Shown piece by piece: positions 54,054-64,000 of a stretch of 64,000 nt of DNA. The position numbers and the translations under genes were made by a program. The notes below the pieces were generated by a model. That model was not told where the DNA came from and did not search any database. It saw only the letters and a list, made by a program, of their open reading frames with translations. The stretch's first letter is position 1; each line of letters begins with the position of its first letter. This DNA comes from Pseudomonas guariconensis (GTDB lineage Bacteria; Pseudomonadota; Gammaproteobacteria; Pseudomonadales; Pseudomonadaceae), in assembly GCF_015680235.1 (NCBI RefSeq), contig NZ_JADLJL010000007.1, forward strand, positions 95,764 to 159,763, given 5' to 3'.

Positions 54054-56877
54054 AGTGGCGCACCTCACCGGAACCGCTGAGGTTGTCTACGCAACGGCTG
54101 CAGATTTCCGGATGCTCCGGATGGCTGCCGACGTCGGCGCGGAAGTGCCAGCAACGGCCGCACTTGGCATGGCCGGACTTGACGACCTTCAGCTTGAGGC
54201 CTTCGACCTCGGTTGTCACGGCATCGGCCGGCGCCTGGACGAACGGCACCACGCTGGCGGCCGAGGTGATCAGCACGAAGCGCAGCTCGTCGCCCAACTT
54301 GGCCAGGTCGGCGCTCAGGCCTTCCTCGGCGAACAGAGTGACTTCGGCCTGCAGGTTGCCACCGATGGCCTTGGCCGCACGCTGGTTCTCCAGCTCCTTG
54401 TTGACCGCTGCCTTGACGGCCATGACGCGATCCCAGTAGGCGCGATCCAGCTCGAAGCCTTCAGGCAGCTCGGACAAACCCTGGTACCAGGTGTTGAGCA
54501 TGACCGATTCGTTGCGCTCGCCCGGCAGGTACTGCCAGATTTCGTCGGCGGTGAACGCCAGGATAGGCGCGATCCAGCGCACCAGCGCCTCGCTGATGTG
54601 GTACAGCGCGGTCTGGCAGGAACGGCGGGCGACGCTGTTGGCGCCGGTGGTGTACTGGCGGTCCTTGATGATGTCGAGGTAGAAGCCACCCAGCTCCTGG
54701 ACGCAGAAGTTGTGCACCTTGGAGTAGACGTTCCAGAAACGGTACTCGCTGTAGTGCTCTTCCAGCTCGCGTTGCAGCAGCAGGGTGCGGTCGACGGCCC
54801 AACGGTCCAGGGCCAGCATGTCGTCGGCCGGCAGCAGGTCGCGGGCCGGATCGAAGCCGGACAGGTTCGACAGCAGGAAGCGTGCGGTGTTGCGGATACG
54901 ACGGTAGGCGTCGGCACTGCGCTGCAGGATCTGCTCGGAAACCGCCATCTCGCCGGAATAGTCGGTGGCCGAGACCCACAGGCGCAGGATGTCGGCACCC
55001 AAGGTGTCGTTGACCTTCTGCGGCTCGATGGTGTTGCCCAGCGACTTGGACATCTTGCGGCCGCTCTCGTCCACGGTGAAGCCGTGGGTCAGCAGCTCGC
55101 GGTACGGCGCGTGGTTGTCGATGGCGCAACCGGTCAACAGGGAAGAGTGGAACCAGCCACGATGCTGGTCGGAACCTTCCAGGTACAGGTCGGCGCGCGG
55201 GCCAGTGGCATGGCCGATGTCGTGGGAACCACGCAGCACGTGCCAGTGGGTGGTGCCGGAGTCGAACCACACGTCCAGGGTGTCGCTGATCTTGTCGTAC
55301 TGGCCGGCTTCGTCACCGAGCAGTTCGGCGGCATCGAGCTTGAACCAGGCCTCGATGCCTTCTTTCTCGACGCGCTTGGCCACGGCTTCCATCAGCTCGA
55401 CGGTGCGCGGGTGCAGCTCACCGGTCTGCTTGTGCAGGAAGAACGGGATCGGCACGCCCCAGTTGCGCTGGCGCGAGATGCACCAGTCAGGGCGATTGGC
55501 AATCATCGCGTGCAGGCGCGCCTGGCCCCAGGACGGGACGAACTTGGTCTGCTCGATGGCCTTGAGGGCACGCTCGCGCAGCGGCTCGCCGGTGTTTGGC
55601 TGCTTGTCCATGCCGACGAACCACTGGGCGGTGGCGCGGTAGATCAGCGGGGTCTTGTGGCGCCAGCAGTGCATGTAGCTGTGGCTGATGGTCTCGGTGT
55701 GCATCAGCGCGCCGACTTCGCTCAGCTTGTCGACGATGGCCGGGTTGGCCTTCCAGATGAACTGGCCGCCGAAGAACGGCAGCGACTCGACGTACACACC
55801 ATTGCTCTGCACCGGGGTGAGGATGTCGTCGTTGACCATGCCGTAGCGCTTGCAGGTGACGAAGTCGTCTTCACCGTAGGCAGGCGACGAGTGGACCACG
55901 CCGGTACCGGCGCCCAGCTCGACGTAGTCGGCGAGGTAGATGGGCGACAGGCGATCATAGAACGGGTGGCGGAAATGGATCAGCTCCAGCGCGGAGCCCG
56001 GGGCGGTGGCCAGCACCGAGCCTTCCAGGTTGTAGCGCTTGAGGCACGACTCGACCAGCTCTTCGGCCAGCACCAGCAGGCGCTCACCGGTGTCGACCAG
56101 GGCATAGCTGAACTCCGGGTGGATGTTCAGGGCCTGGTTGGCCGGAATGGTCCAGGGGGTGGTGGTCCAGATCACGATGGCGGCCGGCTTGGCCAGCGAG
56201 GCCAGGCCGAAGGCCGCGGCCAGCTTGGCATCGTCGGCGACCGGGAAGGCCACGTCGATGGTCTGGGACTTCTTGTCGGCGTACTCGACCTCGGCCTCGG
56301 CCAGGGCCGAACCGCAATCGAAGCACCAGTTCACAGGCTTGAGGCCCTTGAACACGAAACCTTGCTTGACCATTTCGGCCAGGGCGCGGATTTCACCGGC
56401 CTCGTTGGCGAAATCCATGGTCTTGTAGGGATTGTTCCAGTCACCCAGCACACCCAGGCGGATGAACTCGGTCTTCTGCCCTTCGATCTGCTCGGCGGCA
56501 TACTCGCGGCACAGCTCACGGGTGCGGTCGGCGGCCAGGTGCTTGCCATGGGTGACCTCGACCTTGTGCTCGATCGGCAGGCCGTGGCAGTCCCAGCCCG
56601 GTACGTAGGGCGCGTCGAAGCCCGACAGGGTCTTGGAGCGGACGATCATGTCCTTGAGGATCTTGTTCAGCGCATGACCGATGTGGATCTTGCCGTTGGC
56701 ATAGGGCGGGCCGTCGTGCAGGACGAACTTCGGACGATCCTTGCCAATTTCGCGCAGCTTCTGGTACAGGCCAATGCTGTCCCAGCGCTGCAGGATCTGC
56801 GGTTCGCGCTGAGGCAGGCCGGCCTTCATCGGGAAGGCGGTGTCCGGAAGGTTTAGCGTGGCTTTGTAGTCGGTCAT
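54046..56877 (-). CDS. ileS: Isoleucyl-tRNA synthetase
   Basis: The 943-residue class I synthetase has HIGH ([17 protein letters not shown]), the editing domain, KMSKS ([14 protein letters not shown]) and a C-terminal zinc finger ([21 protein letters not shown]). It charges tRNA-Ile and edits valine. It overlaps ribF by 4 bases upstream and lspA downstream. The long open frame on the opposite strand is a GC-rich shadow. Confidence 0.98.
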   Translation of the reverse strand: MTDYKATLNLPDTAFPMKAGLPQREPQILQRWDSIGLYQKLREIGKDRPKFVLHDGPPYANGKIHIGHALNKILKDMIVRSKTLSGFDAPYVPGWDCHGLPIEHKVEVTHGKHLAADRTRELCREYAAEQIEGQKTEFIRLGVLGDWNNPYKTMDFANEAGEIRALAEMVKQGFVFKGLKPVNWCFDCGSALAEAEVEYADKKSQTIDVAFPVADDAKLAAAFGLASLAKPAAIVIWTTTPWTIPANQALNIHPEFSYALVDTGERLLVLAEELVESCLKRYNLEGSVLATAPGSALELIHFRHPFYDRLSPIYLADYVELGAGTGVVHSSPAYGEDDFVTCKRYGMVNDDILTPVQSNGVYVESLPFFGGQFIWKANPAIVDKLSEVGALMHTETISHSYMHCWRHKTPLIYRATAQWFVGMDKQPNTGEPLRERALKAIEQTKFVPSWGQARLHAMIANRPDWCISRQRNWGVPIPFFLHKQTGELHPRTVELMEAVAKRVEKEGIEAWFKLDAAELLGDEAGQYDKISDTLDVWFDSGTTHWHVLRGSHDIGHATGPRADLYLEGSDQHRGWFHSSLLTGCAIDNHAPYRELLTHGFTVDESGRKMSKSLGNTIEPQKVNDTLGADILRLWVSATDYSGEMAVSEQILQRSADAYRRIRNTARFLLSNLSGFDPARDLLPADDMLALDRWAVDRTLLLQRELEEHYSEYRFWNVYSKVHNFCVQELGGFYLDIIKDRQYTTGANSVARRSCQTALYHISEALVRWIAPILAFTADEIWQYLPGERNESVMLNTWYQGLSELPEGFELDRAYWDRVMAVKAAVNKELENQRAAKAIGGNLQAEVTLFAEEGLSADLAKLGDELRFVLITSAASVVPFVQAPADAVTTEVEGLKLKVVKSGHAKCGRCWHFRADVGSHPEHPEICSRCVDNLSGSGEVRHYA

Positions 56878-57824
56878 TTCAGGCTCTTCGTTAGCGGTTG
56901 AGCGTGCCAGTGGGCACGTGCGGCGGCGATGTCCGCGTCGATCGCCGACTTCAGCGCCTCCAGGGAGGCGAAACGCTGCTCCTCGCGCAGCTTGTGGTGG
57001 AACTCCACCGTCAGGCGCCGGCCATAGAGATCGCCGGCATAATCCAGTAGATGAATCTCGAGGTGCGGCCGGCCCTCGCCAGCGACGGTGGGGCGCACCC
57101 CGATATTGCCGACACCCGGCCAGGCCTTGCCATCGATCTCGATGCTGGCCAGGTAGACCCCGGACAGCGGCACGCGGCGGCGCTTGAGCTGGATGTTGGC
57201 GGTCGGCGTGCCGAGTTGGCGGGCCAGCTTCTGCCCGTGCAGCACACGGCCGGTAATACGGTACGGGCGGCCCAGCAGGTGCTCGGCCAGCTCGAAGTTG
57301 CCATCGGCTAGCGCCTTGCGCACCTCGGTGCTGCTAACGCGCAGGCCGTCCTGGATCACTGTGTTGGCGGCTTCGACGGTGAAACCGTAGTGCTTACCGG
57401 CCTCGACCAGGAAGGCGAAGTCGCCGGCGCGGTCGCAGCCGAAGCGGAAGTCATCGCCCACCTCGAGGTGGCGCACGCCCAGGCCGTCGACCAGGATCGC
57501 CTTGACGAACTCGTCGGCACTGAGCTTGCTCAGGCGCTGGTTGAAGGCCAGGCACAGGACCCGGTCGATGCCTTCGGCGGCCAGCAGCTCGATTTTGTCA
57601 CGCAGGCGAGCCAGGCGTGCCGGTGCGGTGTCGGGGGCGAAGTATTCGCGTGGTTGCGGCTCGAAGATCACCACGCACGTGGGCAGGCCAAGCGCCTGCC
57701 CACGCTCACGCAGGCGCGCCAGGATTGCCTGGTGGCCACGGTGAACCCCGTCGAAGTTGCCAATGGTGGCGACACAGCCCCGATGCTCGGGGCGCAGGTT
57801 GTGAAGACCTCGAACCAGCTGCAT
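56874..57824 (-). CDS. ribF: Bifunctional riboflavin kinase/FAD synthetase
   Basis: The 316-residue enzyme makes FMN and FAD from riboflavin. The N-terminal nucleotidyltransferase domain has [14 protein letters not shown], and the C-terminal flavokinase domain has [20 protein letters not shown] and the metal site [14 protein letters not shown]. Supply of FMN would also serve the LOV protein and flavodoxin, though no specific link is implied. ATG 57824 gives [10 protein letters not shown]. Confidence 0.96.
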   Translation of the reverse strand: MQLVRGLHNLRPEHRGCVATIGNFDGVHRGHQAILARLRERGQALGLPTCVVIFEPQPREYFAPDTAPARLARLRDKIELLAAEGIDRVLCLAFNQRLSKLSADEFVKAILVDGLGVRHLEVGDDFRFGCDRAGDFAFLVEAGKHYGFTVEAANTVIQDGLRVSSTEVRKALADGNFELAEHLLGRPYRITGRVLHGQKLARQLGTPTANIQLKRRRVPLSGVYLASIEIDGKAWPGVGNIGVRPTVAGEGRPHLEIHLLDYAGDLYGRRLTVEFHHKLREEQRFASLEALKSAIDADIAAARAHWHAQPLTKSLK

Positions 57825-57942
57825 AACGCGCTTCTTGCTCATAAAGTGGCCGATTATAACCACACCCGGGCGCCGGTGACAGGCAGCAGCGCCACAGGGC
57901 GGCGTGGAATTCGAAAAACCGACGCCTGGCCCGCCATCGGCC

Positions 57943-59481
57943 TCAGTGCAAGGCCTTGCGAGCGAAATGCCGGGGCCGGAAGCCGCACAGGTACAGGCAA
58001 CCGAAATAGGTCACCACGCCCGCCAGGATCAACGCCCCCAAGCGCAGGAACCGCTCGGGCATACCGCCCTGTTCCCAGGCCGGCAAGTAATGCATGCCGG
58101 CCAGCAGCACACCGGACATCAGTGCAACTGCCAGCACCAGCTTGAACAGGAACATCGCCCAGCCCGGCTGTGGCTGGAACAGCTGCTGGCTGCGCAGCTT
58201 CCAGTACAACAGGCCGGCATTGAGACAGGCACCGAGGCTGATGGCCAAGGCAAGCCCGGCATGCTGCAGCGGGCCGATGAGCGCCAGGTTGAGCAGCTGC
58301 GTGCAGACCAGGGTGAAGATCGCGATCTTCACCGGCGTGCGGATATTCTGCTGCGCATAGAAGCCCGGTGCCAGTACCTTTACCAGGATGATCGCCAGCA
58401 GGCCGACCGAATAGGCGATCAGCGCGCGCTGGGTCATGGCCGCGTCGAACGCGGTGAATTTGCCGTACTGGAACAGCGCCACGGTCAGCGGCTCGGCGAG
58501 GATCGCCAGGGCCAAGGTGCAGGGCAGCACCAGCAGGAAGCATAGGCGCAGGCCCCAGTCGAGGATCCGCGAGTACTCATGGCGGTCTCGGTTGGCGTAG
58601 GTCTTGGCCAGGGTGGGCAGCAGGATGGTGCCCAGAGCCACCCCCAGCACGCCCGAGGGCAGTTCCATGAGGCGGTCGGCGTAGTACATCCACGATACCG
58701 AGCCTGCCACCAGAAACGACGCGAAGATGGTGTTGATGATCAGCGAGATCTGGCTGACGGAAACGCCGAGGATGGCCGGCAACATCTGCTTGAGCACCCG
58801 CCAGACGCCGGTATCGCGCAGGCTCACCCGTGGCAGCACGAGCATGCCGATCTTCTTCAGCGCCGGCAGCTGGTACAGCAACTGCGCCAGTCCCCCGGCC
58901 AACACGCCCCAGGCCAGGGCCATGATCGGCGGGTCGAAGTACGGCGTGAGCAACACGGCGAAGGCGATCATCGCCACGTTCAGCAAGGTCGGCGTGAACG
59001 CGGGGACCGAAAAGCGGTTCCAGGTGTTGAGGATCGCACCCACCAGCGAGGACAGCGAGATCAGCAATATATAAGGAAAGGTCACCCGCAACAGGGCCGT
59101 GGTCAGTTCGTAGCGCTCGGCGCTGTCGACGAAGCCAGGTGCCGTCACCCAGACGATCCAGGGCGCGGCGAGGATGCCCAAGGCCGTGACCACGGCCAGG
59201 ACCAGGGTCAGCAGGCCGCTGATGTAGGCGATGAAGGTCCGGGTGGCCTCCTCGCCCTGCTGGGTCTTGTACTCGGCCAGGATCGGCACGAACGCCTGGG
59301 AGAAGGCCCCTTCGGCGAAGATCCGCCGCAGCAGGTTGGGCAGCTTGAACGCGATGAAGAAGGCATCGGTGGCGATGCCGGCGCCGAATACACGGGCCAG
59401 GATGGTATCGCGTATGAACCCGAGCACCCGGGAAATCATGGTGATGGAACTGACGGCGGCCAGGGATTTGAGCAGGTTCAT
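57943..59481 (-). CDS. murJ: Lipid II flippase MurJ
   Basis: The 512-residue protein has about 14 transmembrane helices of the MATE-like MVF family. It starts [20 protein letters not shown] and has the charged cavity segment [20 protein letters not shown]. It flips lipid II to the periplasm for peptidoglycan synthesis. It precedes ribF by 118 bases and is divergent from rpsT. Confidence 0.96.
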   Translation of the reverse strand: MNLLKSLAAVSSITMISRVLGFIRDTILARVFGAGIATDAFFIAFKLPNLLRRIFAEGAFSQAFVPILAEYKTQQGEEATRTFIAYISGLLTLVLAVVTALGILAAPWIVWVTAPGFVDSAERYELTTALLRVTFPYILLISLSSLVGAILNTWNRFSVPAFTPTLLNVAMIAFAVLLTPYFDPPIMALAWGVLAGGLAQLLYQLPALKKIGMLVLPRVSLRDTGVWRVLKQMLPAILGVSVSQISLIINTIFASFLVAGSVSWMYYADRLMELPSGVLGVALGTILLPTLAKTYANRDRHEYSRILDWGLRLCFLLVLPCTLALAILAEPLTVALFQYGKFTAFDAAMTQRALIAYSVGLLAIILVKVLAPGFYAQQNIRTPVKIAIFTLVCTQLLNLALIGPLQHAGLALAISLGACLNAGLLYWKLRSQQLFQPQPGWAMFLFKLVLAVALMSGVLLAGMHYLPAWEQGGMPERFLRLGALILAGVVTYFGCLYLCGFRPRHFARKALH

Positions 59482-59651
59482 GGAAAAAATTCGCGCCTGA
59501 GACGGAGGGCGCTGCCAGAAAGCGCCCGAATATGCGATACTTCCGCGCCTTTTGACGGGGAAGCCAAAACTCCCGAGTTTACAGGTCGCTGCGCAGAAAG
59601 AAATCCTTCCTTCTCGCTTGCGCACCGCTCGGCGGAACCCTCAAGGTGGCC

Positions 59652-59680
59652 TTGACAACCGTTCGACTGATCGGCATGAT
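59652..59680 (+). promoter_or_regulatory. Likely rpsT promoter
   Basis: TTGACA (59652-59657) and CATGAT (59675-59680) are separated by 17 bases, 52 bases before the rpsT start. The -35 is a consensus match; the -10 is weak. Confidence 0.6.
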
Positions 59681-59732
59681 TCGCGGCCTATTTTGTTTGC
59701 TATTTACCTAAAGTCTTTCGAGGAGCTCGACG

Positions 59733-60011
59733 GTGGCCAACACACCTTCCGCCAAGAAACGTGCAAAACAGGCTGAGAAGCGTCGCAGCCACAACGCCAG
59801 CCTGCGTTCCATGGTCCGCACCTACATCAAGAATGTAGTCAAGGCCATCGACGCAAAAGACGCCGAAAAAGCGCAAGCCGCCTATATCCTGGCTGTGCCT
59901 GTAATCGACCGTATGGCCGACAAGGGCATCATCCACAAGAACAAGGCTGCTCGCCACAAAGGCCGTCTGAATGGCCACATCAAGGCACTGAAAGAAGCTG
60001 CAGCTGCCTAA
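59733..60011 (+). CDS. rpsT: 30S ribosomal protein S20
   Basis: The 92-residue basic protein starts [20 protein letters not shown] and contains [20 protein letters not shown], typical of S20, a primary 16S rRNA binder. It begins with GTG, and AGGAG lies 8 bases upstream. S20 genes commonly use a non-ATG start, which takes part in autoregulation in E. coli. Confidence 0.97.
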   Translation: MANTPSAKKRAKQAEKRRSHNASLRSMVRTYIKNVVKAIDAKDAEKAQAAYILAVPVIDRMADKGIIHKNKAARHKGRLNGHIKALKEAAAA

Positions 60012-60029
60012 GCGACGCGCTTGTCGAAA

Positions 60030-60053
60030 AACCGACCCTAGGGTCGGTTTTTT
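60030..60053 (+). terminator. rpsT terminator
   Basis: AACCGACCCTAGGGTCGGTT is a perfect palindrome followed by further Ts, 18 bases after the rpsT stop. Confidence 0.92.
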
Positions 60054-60089
60054 ATTGCCCGCAATTCAGTGTCGAAACCACCCCCCTGT

Positions 60090-60131
60090 GTAGGAGCGGG
60101 CCTAGCAAAAGGGCCGCATAGCGGCCCTCTC
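60090..60131. repeat. Degenerate REP element
   Basis: TGTAGGAGCGGGCCTAGCAA followed by the hairpin GGGCCGCATAGCGGCCC is a diverged REP unit between convergent rpsT and letB. Confidence 0.75.
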
Positions 60132-60134
60132 GTC

Positions 60135-62444
60135 TTACTTGCCGACCTGGATCTTCGGCGCCCACTTCAGCCACTCATCCTCGGGCTTGTCGAACAAGGC
60201 GAAGGTCTGCTGCGGCCGGGCCGGGTTGCCCATCTGCTCGCCTTCCGGCGTGGCGAAGGCGATGCCACCATCGATCAACGTCTCCAGCGACTCGGTACGC
60301 ACCGTGGCGCCCTTGAACAGGCCCCAGTCGAAGCCGAAGCCACTGCTGTTCCAGAAGCGGCTGCCACCGCGCACCAGGGCCGCATAGCGCGGCTCGATAA
60401 GGATGTGGATCAGTACGCGGTCTGCCGTCTGCCCCAATTCGAAGCCAGTGACCTTGCCGACAGTAACTTCGCGATAGGTCACCGGTACGCCTGGCTTGAT
60501 CGAGCCACGCCGGGGCGCACTGAGGGTCAGCGGCAGCCCGACCACCGGGCCGGCCACCTCGGGAGCTTCAGGCAACGCGATGAAGTCATGTTGGGGGCCC
60601 TTGTCCTTGATAGCCGGCAAAACCTCCAGGTACTGCCCCCCCACCAGGGTGTCGAGGTTTTCGGTGCGCACCAGGCCGAAGGCAGGCTTGACCACCCAGA
60701 ACTGGGTACCGGCACGGGCGATGCGCGCCTGCGCCTGGGTGATGCGCGCCCGCAGCAGCACGGCTTGCAGGTCAGCGGTGAGGTCGACGCTTTCGACGCT
60801 CCCCACGTCCAGGCCGCGGAAGCGAATCGCCGTACCGGGCTTGAGACCATCGGCGCGATCGACGCGAATGGTGATCAGGGTGCCGGCGCGGTCGGCGGCT
60901 TCCTGGTTCTCGTGCAGGCGGAAGCGCGGAATATGACGCTTGAGCGGCACGTCCGGCTTCGGTGTATCGAAGGCGATGCCTCCGGCCATGAGCGTCTGCA
61001 ACGACTCACTCTTGACCTTGATCCCAGACAAATCCCCAGACAGGGTGATGCCACTGGCGTTCCAGAAGCGCGAGGAGCCATTGACCAGGTTGGCGTACTC
61101 TTTCTCGATATGTACGCCGATCAGGATCCGCTTGCTGTTACGGGCGAACTGGTAGCTCTGCACGCTACCGACCTTGACCTGGCGATACATGACGGGGCTG
61201 CCGATTTCGAGCGAGCCCAGGTTCTCGGCGAACAACACCATGTGCAGGCCCGGCGCCTTGAGGTCCAGCGGCGGCGCCTTGGCGCGCGCCTCGAATTCAC
61301 GCAGGGGCTTGGCGCCCTTCTCGCCGGGGCGGATGGCAATGTAGTTACCTTTGACCAAGGCTTCCAGGCCGGTGATACCCGCCAGCGAAATGGACGGCTT
61401 GACCACCCAGAACTGCGTGCCTTCGACCAGGTAGTCTTCGGCCAATGGGTCCAGGGTCAATTCGGCAGTGGCGCTGCTCAGGTCATCGGCGATCTTCATG
61501 GTCTTGAGCGAACCGACCTGGATACCTTTGTACATGACCGGCGTGCGACCGGCCTGCAGGCCCTCGTAGTCCGTCAGCTTGACCTTGATGCGAATGCCGG
61601 CCTGGGCCGCGTCGAAGTCTTCGTACAGGCGGAACGGCAGGGTCGGATCGGTGGGCGGGCTGTCCCGGCGATGCTCGGGAGTCGCGAAGGCGATGCCACC
61701 GGCCACGATGCTGGCCAGAGACTCGCTACGCAGCTTCACGCCCGACAGGTCCGCGTCGATGCTGATGCCGCTGGCGTTCCAGAAACGCGTGTGCTTGCGC
61801 ACCAGGCTGGCATAGGCAGGCTCGATGAAGACTTTGATCTCGACGGTGTCCTGGTCTTCGGAGAGGCGATAGCTCTTCACCCGGCCGACCTTGATCTGCT
61901 TGTAGAAGACGGGGCTGTCGCGGTTGAGCGAGCCCAGGCGGTCCGCCTTGAGGGTCAGGTGCAGGCCTGGCTCGGTGTCGGACAGCGGCGGCGCCTCCGA
62001 CAAGGCAGTGAAGCGCTTGGTCTTCTCGCCCTCACCAGGGCTGACCGCGATGTAGTTGCCCGATACCAAGGTTTCCAGGCCGGAGATCCCCGCCAGGCTG
62101 ACGCTGGGTTTGACCAGCCAGAAGCGCGTGCCGGTGGTCAGGTTCGGCTCGGCGGCCTTGTTCATCTCGATGGTGGCGATGACACCGGTGTTGCTGCCCT
62201 CCGCATCGAGCACCAGGGTCTTCACCTTGCCGACCGACATGCCTTTGTAGATAACTTCGGTCTTGTTGGCGACGATGCCTTCACCGGACAGGAAACGCAC
62301 TTGGATATCCACCCCGGAATCACGGTAGGCCTGCCAGGCCAGCCAGCCACCGATCACCAAGGCAATCAGCGGCAGGATCCAGATGGCCGACCAGTTCGAG
62401 GCTGGGCGGGTTTTAGCCGTAGGCATGTCACTCATGGTCGTCAT
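60135..62444 (-). CDS. LetB/PqiB-type MCE lipid transport protein with six MCE domains
   Basis: The 769-residue protein has one N-terminal membrane helix (IWILPLIALVIGGWLAWQAY) and six MCE repeats. Each repeat shows a G-x-x-V-x-Y-(K/R)-x-(I/V)-x-V-G motif, for example TEVIYKGMSVGKVKTL and TPVMYKGIQVGSLKTM. MCE rings stack into a periplasm-spanning tunnel for phospholipids. Six domains lie between PqiB (three) and LetB (seven), nearer LetB. ATG 62444, 62435 and 62426 are all possible starts. Confidence 0.9.
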   Translation of the reverse strand: MTTMSDMPTAKTRPASNWSAIWILPLIALVIGGWLAWQAYRDSGVDIQVRFLSGEGIVANKTEVIYKGMSVGKVKTLVLDAEGSNTGVIATIEMNKAAEPNLTTGTRFWLVKPSVSLAGISGLETLVSGNYIAVSPGEGEKTKRFTALSEAPPLSDTEPGLHLTLKADRLGSLNRDSPVFYKQIKVGRVKSYRLSEDQDTVEIKVFIEPAYASLVRKHTRFWNASGISIDADLSGVKLRSESLASIVAGGIAFATPEHRRDSPPTDPTLPFRLYEDFDAAQAGIRIKVKLTDYEGLQAGRTPVMYKGIQVGSLKTMKIADDLSSATAELTLDPLAEDYLVEGTQFWVVKPSISLAGITGLEALVKGNYIAIRPGEKGAKPLREFEARAKAPPLDLKAPGLHMVLFAENLGSLEIGSPVMYRQVKVGSVQSYQFARNSKRILIGVHIEKEYANLVNGSSRFWNASGITLSGDLSGIKVKSESLQTLMAGGIAFDTPKPDVPLKRHIPRFRLHENQEAADRAGTLITIRVDRADGLKPGTAIRFRGLDVGSVESVDLTADLQAVLLRARITQAQARIARAGTQFWVVKPAFGLVRTENLDTLVGGQYLEVLPAIKDKGPQHDFIALPEAPEVAGPVVGLPLTLSAPRRGSIKPGVPVTYREVTVGKVTGFELGQTADRVLIHILIEPRYAALVRGGSRFWNSSGFGFDWGLFKGATVRTESLETLIDGGIAFATPEGEQMGNPARPQQTFALFDKPEDEWLKWAPKIQVGK

Positions 62445-63051
62445 CCGACTCCGTGTTATCCCAGATCAGTCGGGGATCGAAAGTTAAAGCAGCGAGCATC
62501 GTCAGAATCACCACAGAGGCGAAAGCGACGGCGCCCAGGTTGGCTTCGACGCTGGCGATGCGACCGAAATTCACCACCGCCACCAGGATGGCAATGACGA
62601 AAATATCCAGCATGGACCAGCGCCCGATGAATTCGATGAAGCGGTACATCAATATCCTCTGCCTTGCCGACAGGGGCTGATGTCGCTGCACCGAGTAAAG
62701 CAGCAGCCCGATCCCTACCAGCTTGAAGGTGGGCACCAGGATACTGGCGATGAACACCACGGCAGCAATAGGCAGCATGCCGTGCTTGAGCAGGGTGATG
62801 ACGCCGGACATGATCGTGTCTGGGCTGCCCTGCCCCAGCGCGCTCACCGTCATGATCGGCAAGACGTTGGCAGGTATGTAGAGGATGGTCGCCGTGATGA
62901 GTAACGCCCAGGTGCGCACGATACTGTTGGGCCGGCGCGCATGCACGATCGCCCCGCAACGGGTGCAGGCCTGCGATTCACCTCCAGGCGCCTGCCGGTT
63001 GAGCTCATGGCATTCATTGCAGACCAGGATGCCTGCATCAATCGCCCGCAT
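62428..63051 (-). CDS. PqiA/LetA family membrane protein, second half
   Basis: The 207-residue protein has a zinc-ribbon N-terminus (LVCNECHELNRQ, CTRCGAIVHARR) followed by four membrane helices and the family motif ANVLPIMTVSALGQG. Full LetA/PqiA has two such modules; here they are separate genes. ATG 63051 has GGAGG at 6-base spacing. It overlaps the upstream half by 14 bases and letB by 17. Confidence 0.9.
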   Translation of the reverse strand: MRAIDAGILVCNECHELNRQAPGGESQACTRCGAIVHARRPNSIVRTWALLITATILYIPANVLPIMTVSALGQGSPDTIMSGVITLLKHGMLPIAAVVFIASILVPTFKLVGIGLLLYSVQRHQPLSARQRILMYRFIEFIGRWSMLDIFVIAILVAVVNFGRIASVEANLGAVAFASVVILTMLAALTFDPRLIWDNTESDDDHE

Positions 63052-63706
63052 GCTCATCCTCCCCCGACAATGCACTCCAGATCTGGTGCGGCGACATGAC
63101 GACTTCCAGCCACACCTGGACCAGCAACAGGCTGATGAAACAGAACAGGCCAAGCCCTATGGTCAGCTCAGCCAGATCGACCAGTTTGACGATCGCAACC
63201 AGCACCCCCATGAAATACACCTCGAGCATGCCCCAATCACGTAGGTGGTGATAGACACGATAGAAAAGCAGGCCATGACTGCGCCCGACGTCCAGGCGGA
63301 TGCTCAGCAATACCAGCAACTGGCAGAGTAGCTTGAGCAATGGGATCGCCATGCTGCACAGGAACACCACCACGGAAACACCGCGCATCTGCGAGTTATA
63401 CAGGCCAACCACACCGCTCCAGACAGTGTCGTCGGACGTCTGGCCGAGCAGGTGCAACTGCATGATGGGCAGGAAGTTGGCGGGCACATAGAGCAGGAGC
63501 GCGGTGATCACCAGGGCCAGGCTGCGGTTGACCACGTTATGACGGTGGGCATATAGCTCGTAACCGCAACGGGGGCAATGCGCCTTTTCGTCATTCTGCA
63601 ACGTTGGCTTGCGCATCAGCAGGTCGCACTCATGGCAGGCGACGAGCTTTTCCAGCGGCAATTGAGCCAGCGTTTCGGAGTCGGCAGGGTTGGGCATATC
63701 AGACAT
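63038..63706 (-). CDS. PqiA/LetA family membrane protein, first half
   Basis: The 222-residue protein also has a zinc ribbon (ACHECDLLMRKP, CPRCGYELYAHR), four membrane helices and the motif PANFLPIMQLHLLGQ. With the next gene it makes up a split LetA that would load or unload phospholipid at the LetB tunnel. First gene of the operon. Confidence 0.9.
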   Translation of the reverse strand: MSDMPNPADSETLAQLPLEKLVACHECDLLMRKPTLQNDEKAHCPRCGYELYAHRHNVVNRSLALVITALLLYVPANFLPIMQLHLLGQTSDDTVWSGVVGLYNSQMRGVSVVVFLCSMAIPLLKLLCQLLVLLSIRLDVGRSHGLLFYRVYHHLRDWGMLEVYFMGVLVAIVKLVDLAELTIGLGLFCFISLLLVQVWLEVVMSPHQIWSALSGEDEHAGD

Positions 63707-63783
63707 CTGGATGGAGGAATGGGCTCTATTCTAGTGTTCTGACTCGAATTGTGGGAGATAGCCATAACGGTAATCCACTTTTA

Positions 63784-63890
63784 TATAGGAGCGGGCTTGT
63801 GCCGCGAAGGGGGCGTAGACCCCGGGCGCGGTGTACCTGGGTGATCGAGGATGCAGATTTTGCGGCCGCGATGCGGCCGCTCCTACAGGA
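63784..63890. repeat. REP pair between letA and the 5S rRNA
   Basis: AGGAGCGGGCTTGTGCCGCG and, inverted, GCGGCCGCGATGCGGCCGCT followed by CCTACAGG flank a spacer. A run of ten Gs follows at 63891-63900 and is a likely site of length error. Confidence 0.75.
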
Positions 63891-63924
63891 GGGGGGGGGG
63901 CACGGCTGCCAGACCCGGAAAGAC

Positions 63925-63958
63925 AAAACCCCTACCTGCTCGCGCAGATAGGGGTTTT
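63925..63958 (-). terminator. rRNA operon terminator
   Basis: On the minus strand AAAACCCCTA and TAGGGGTTTT form a stem with an internal CTGC/GCAG extension, followed by Ts. It lies directly after the 5S rRNA 3' end. Confidence 0.9.
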
Positions 63959-63969
63959 GCGAAATGAAT

Positions 63970-64000
63970 CTTGACGATGACCTACTCTCACATGGGGAAG
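63970..64000 (-). rRNA. rrf: 5S ribosomal RNA, 3' end only
   Basis: On the minus strand the sequence CCCCATGTGAGAGTAGGTCA then TCGTCAAG is the conserved 3' end of Pseudomonas 5S rRNA. The rest of the rRNA operon lies beyond the right edge. The exact 3' end is uncertain by a few bases. Confidence 0.93.

Noticed and set aside
53968..56856. A 962-codon open frame on the plus strand opposite ileS
   Set aside because: It is the antisense of a certain isoleucyl-tRNA synthetase; high GC content leaves the complementary frame open. Its composition is low in aromatic and lysine residues and it matches no family.
60069..62597. An 842-codon plus-strand frame opposite letB
   Set aside because: Antisense of the MCE repeats; the repeated look of its translation only mirrors the MCE repeats.

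Overview
The window is high-GC chromosomal DNA from a member of the Pseudomonas putida group. The evidence is gene content that can be named family by family (hmgR/hmgA/fahA/maiA, the short LOV photoreceptor beside a LitR/PplR-type MerR regulator, fabV, thiO, bamD/rluD/pgeF/clpB, murJ-ribF-ileS-lspA-fkpB-ispH) and many P. putida-type REP palindromes of the GCGGGCTTGCCCCGCGAT and GCGGCCTTGTGCCGCGAT kinds. No standard mobile element is intact.

Region 1 (1-25.8 kb) is core metabolism: psiE; LexA-controlled yebG; a leucine-dehydrogenase-type enzyme; the homogentisate operon hmgA-fahA-maiA with divergent hmgR and a perfect 17-bp operator; an alpha/beta hydrolase; lrgAB with a divergent LysR gene; a flavodoxin; a light-sensing cluster (LOV protein, PilZ-like protein, PplR3-like MerR protein) followed by folM-DUF1244-hopJ; a chromate transporter; fabV; a cytochrome b561 gene broken by a suspicious C/G run; a thiolase; and metE facing an MTHFR-like gene across two MetR-like boxes.

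Region 2 (about 25.8-34.7 kb) is a patchwork genomic island that ends at tRNA-Thr(CGT). It holds a RelBE module with a truncated toxin flanked by identical 49-bp REP repeats, two diverged copies of a phage C4-type antisense-RNA leader with Icd/Ash-like reading frames, a candidate Ldr/Fst-like type I toxin with an opposing terminator, a toxin-first HipA/HTH operon, an integrase remnant fused in inverted orientation to phage genes including a tail-assembly protein, a coiled-coil membrane protein, a serine recombinase, a DUF6602 protein with a nuclease-like E-x-K motif, and an orphan 3' half of a tRNA-Arg(CCT) that looks like an attachment-site scar.

Region 3 (34.7-64 kb) is core again: pilA, then pilC-pilD-coaE-yacG with no pilB; ndh; a tRNA-Asn/Pro/Lys operon; clpB with a heat-shock promoter; pgeF-rluD and bamD; thiO; a minor-pilin cluster (pilE, X, W, V and fimT) without pilY1; the ispH-fkpB-lspA-ileS-ribF-murJ run; rpsT; a LetA/LetB-type lipid transport set with LetA split into two genes; and the 3' end of a 5S rRNA gene pointing leftward at the right edge.

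From memory of P. putida KT2440 gene order, the left part corresponds to its PP_46xx block and the right part to its PP_06xx block. The island therefore lies at or near a chromosomal rearrangement relative to that strain. That statement rests on recall, not on an alignment.
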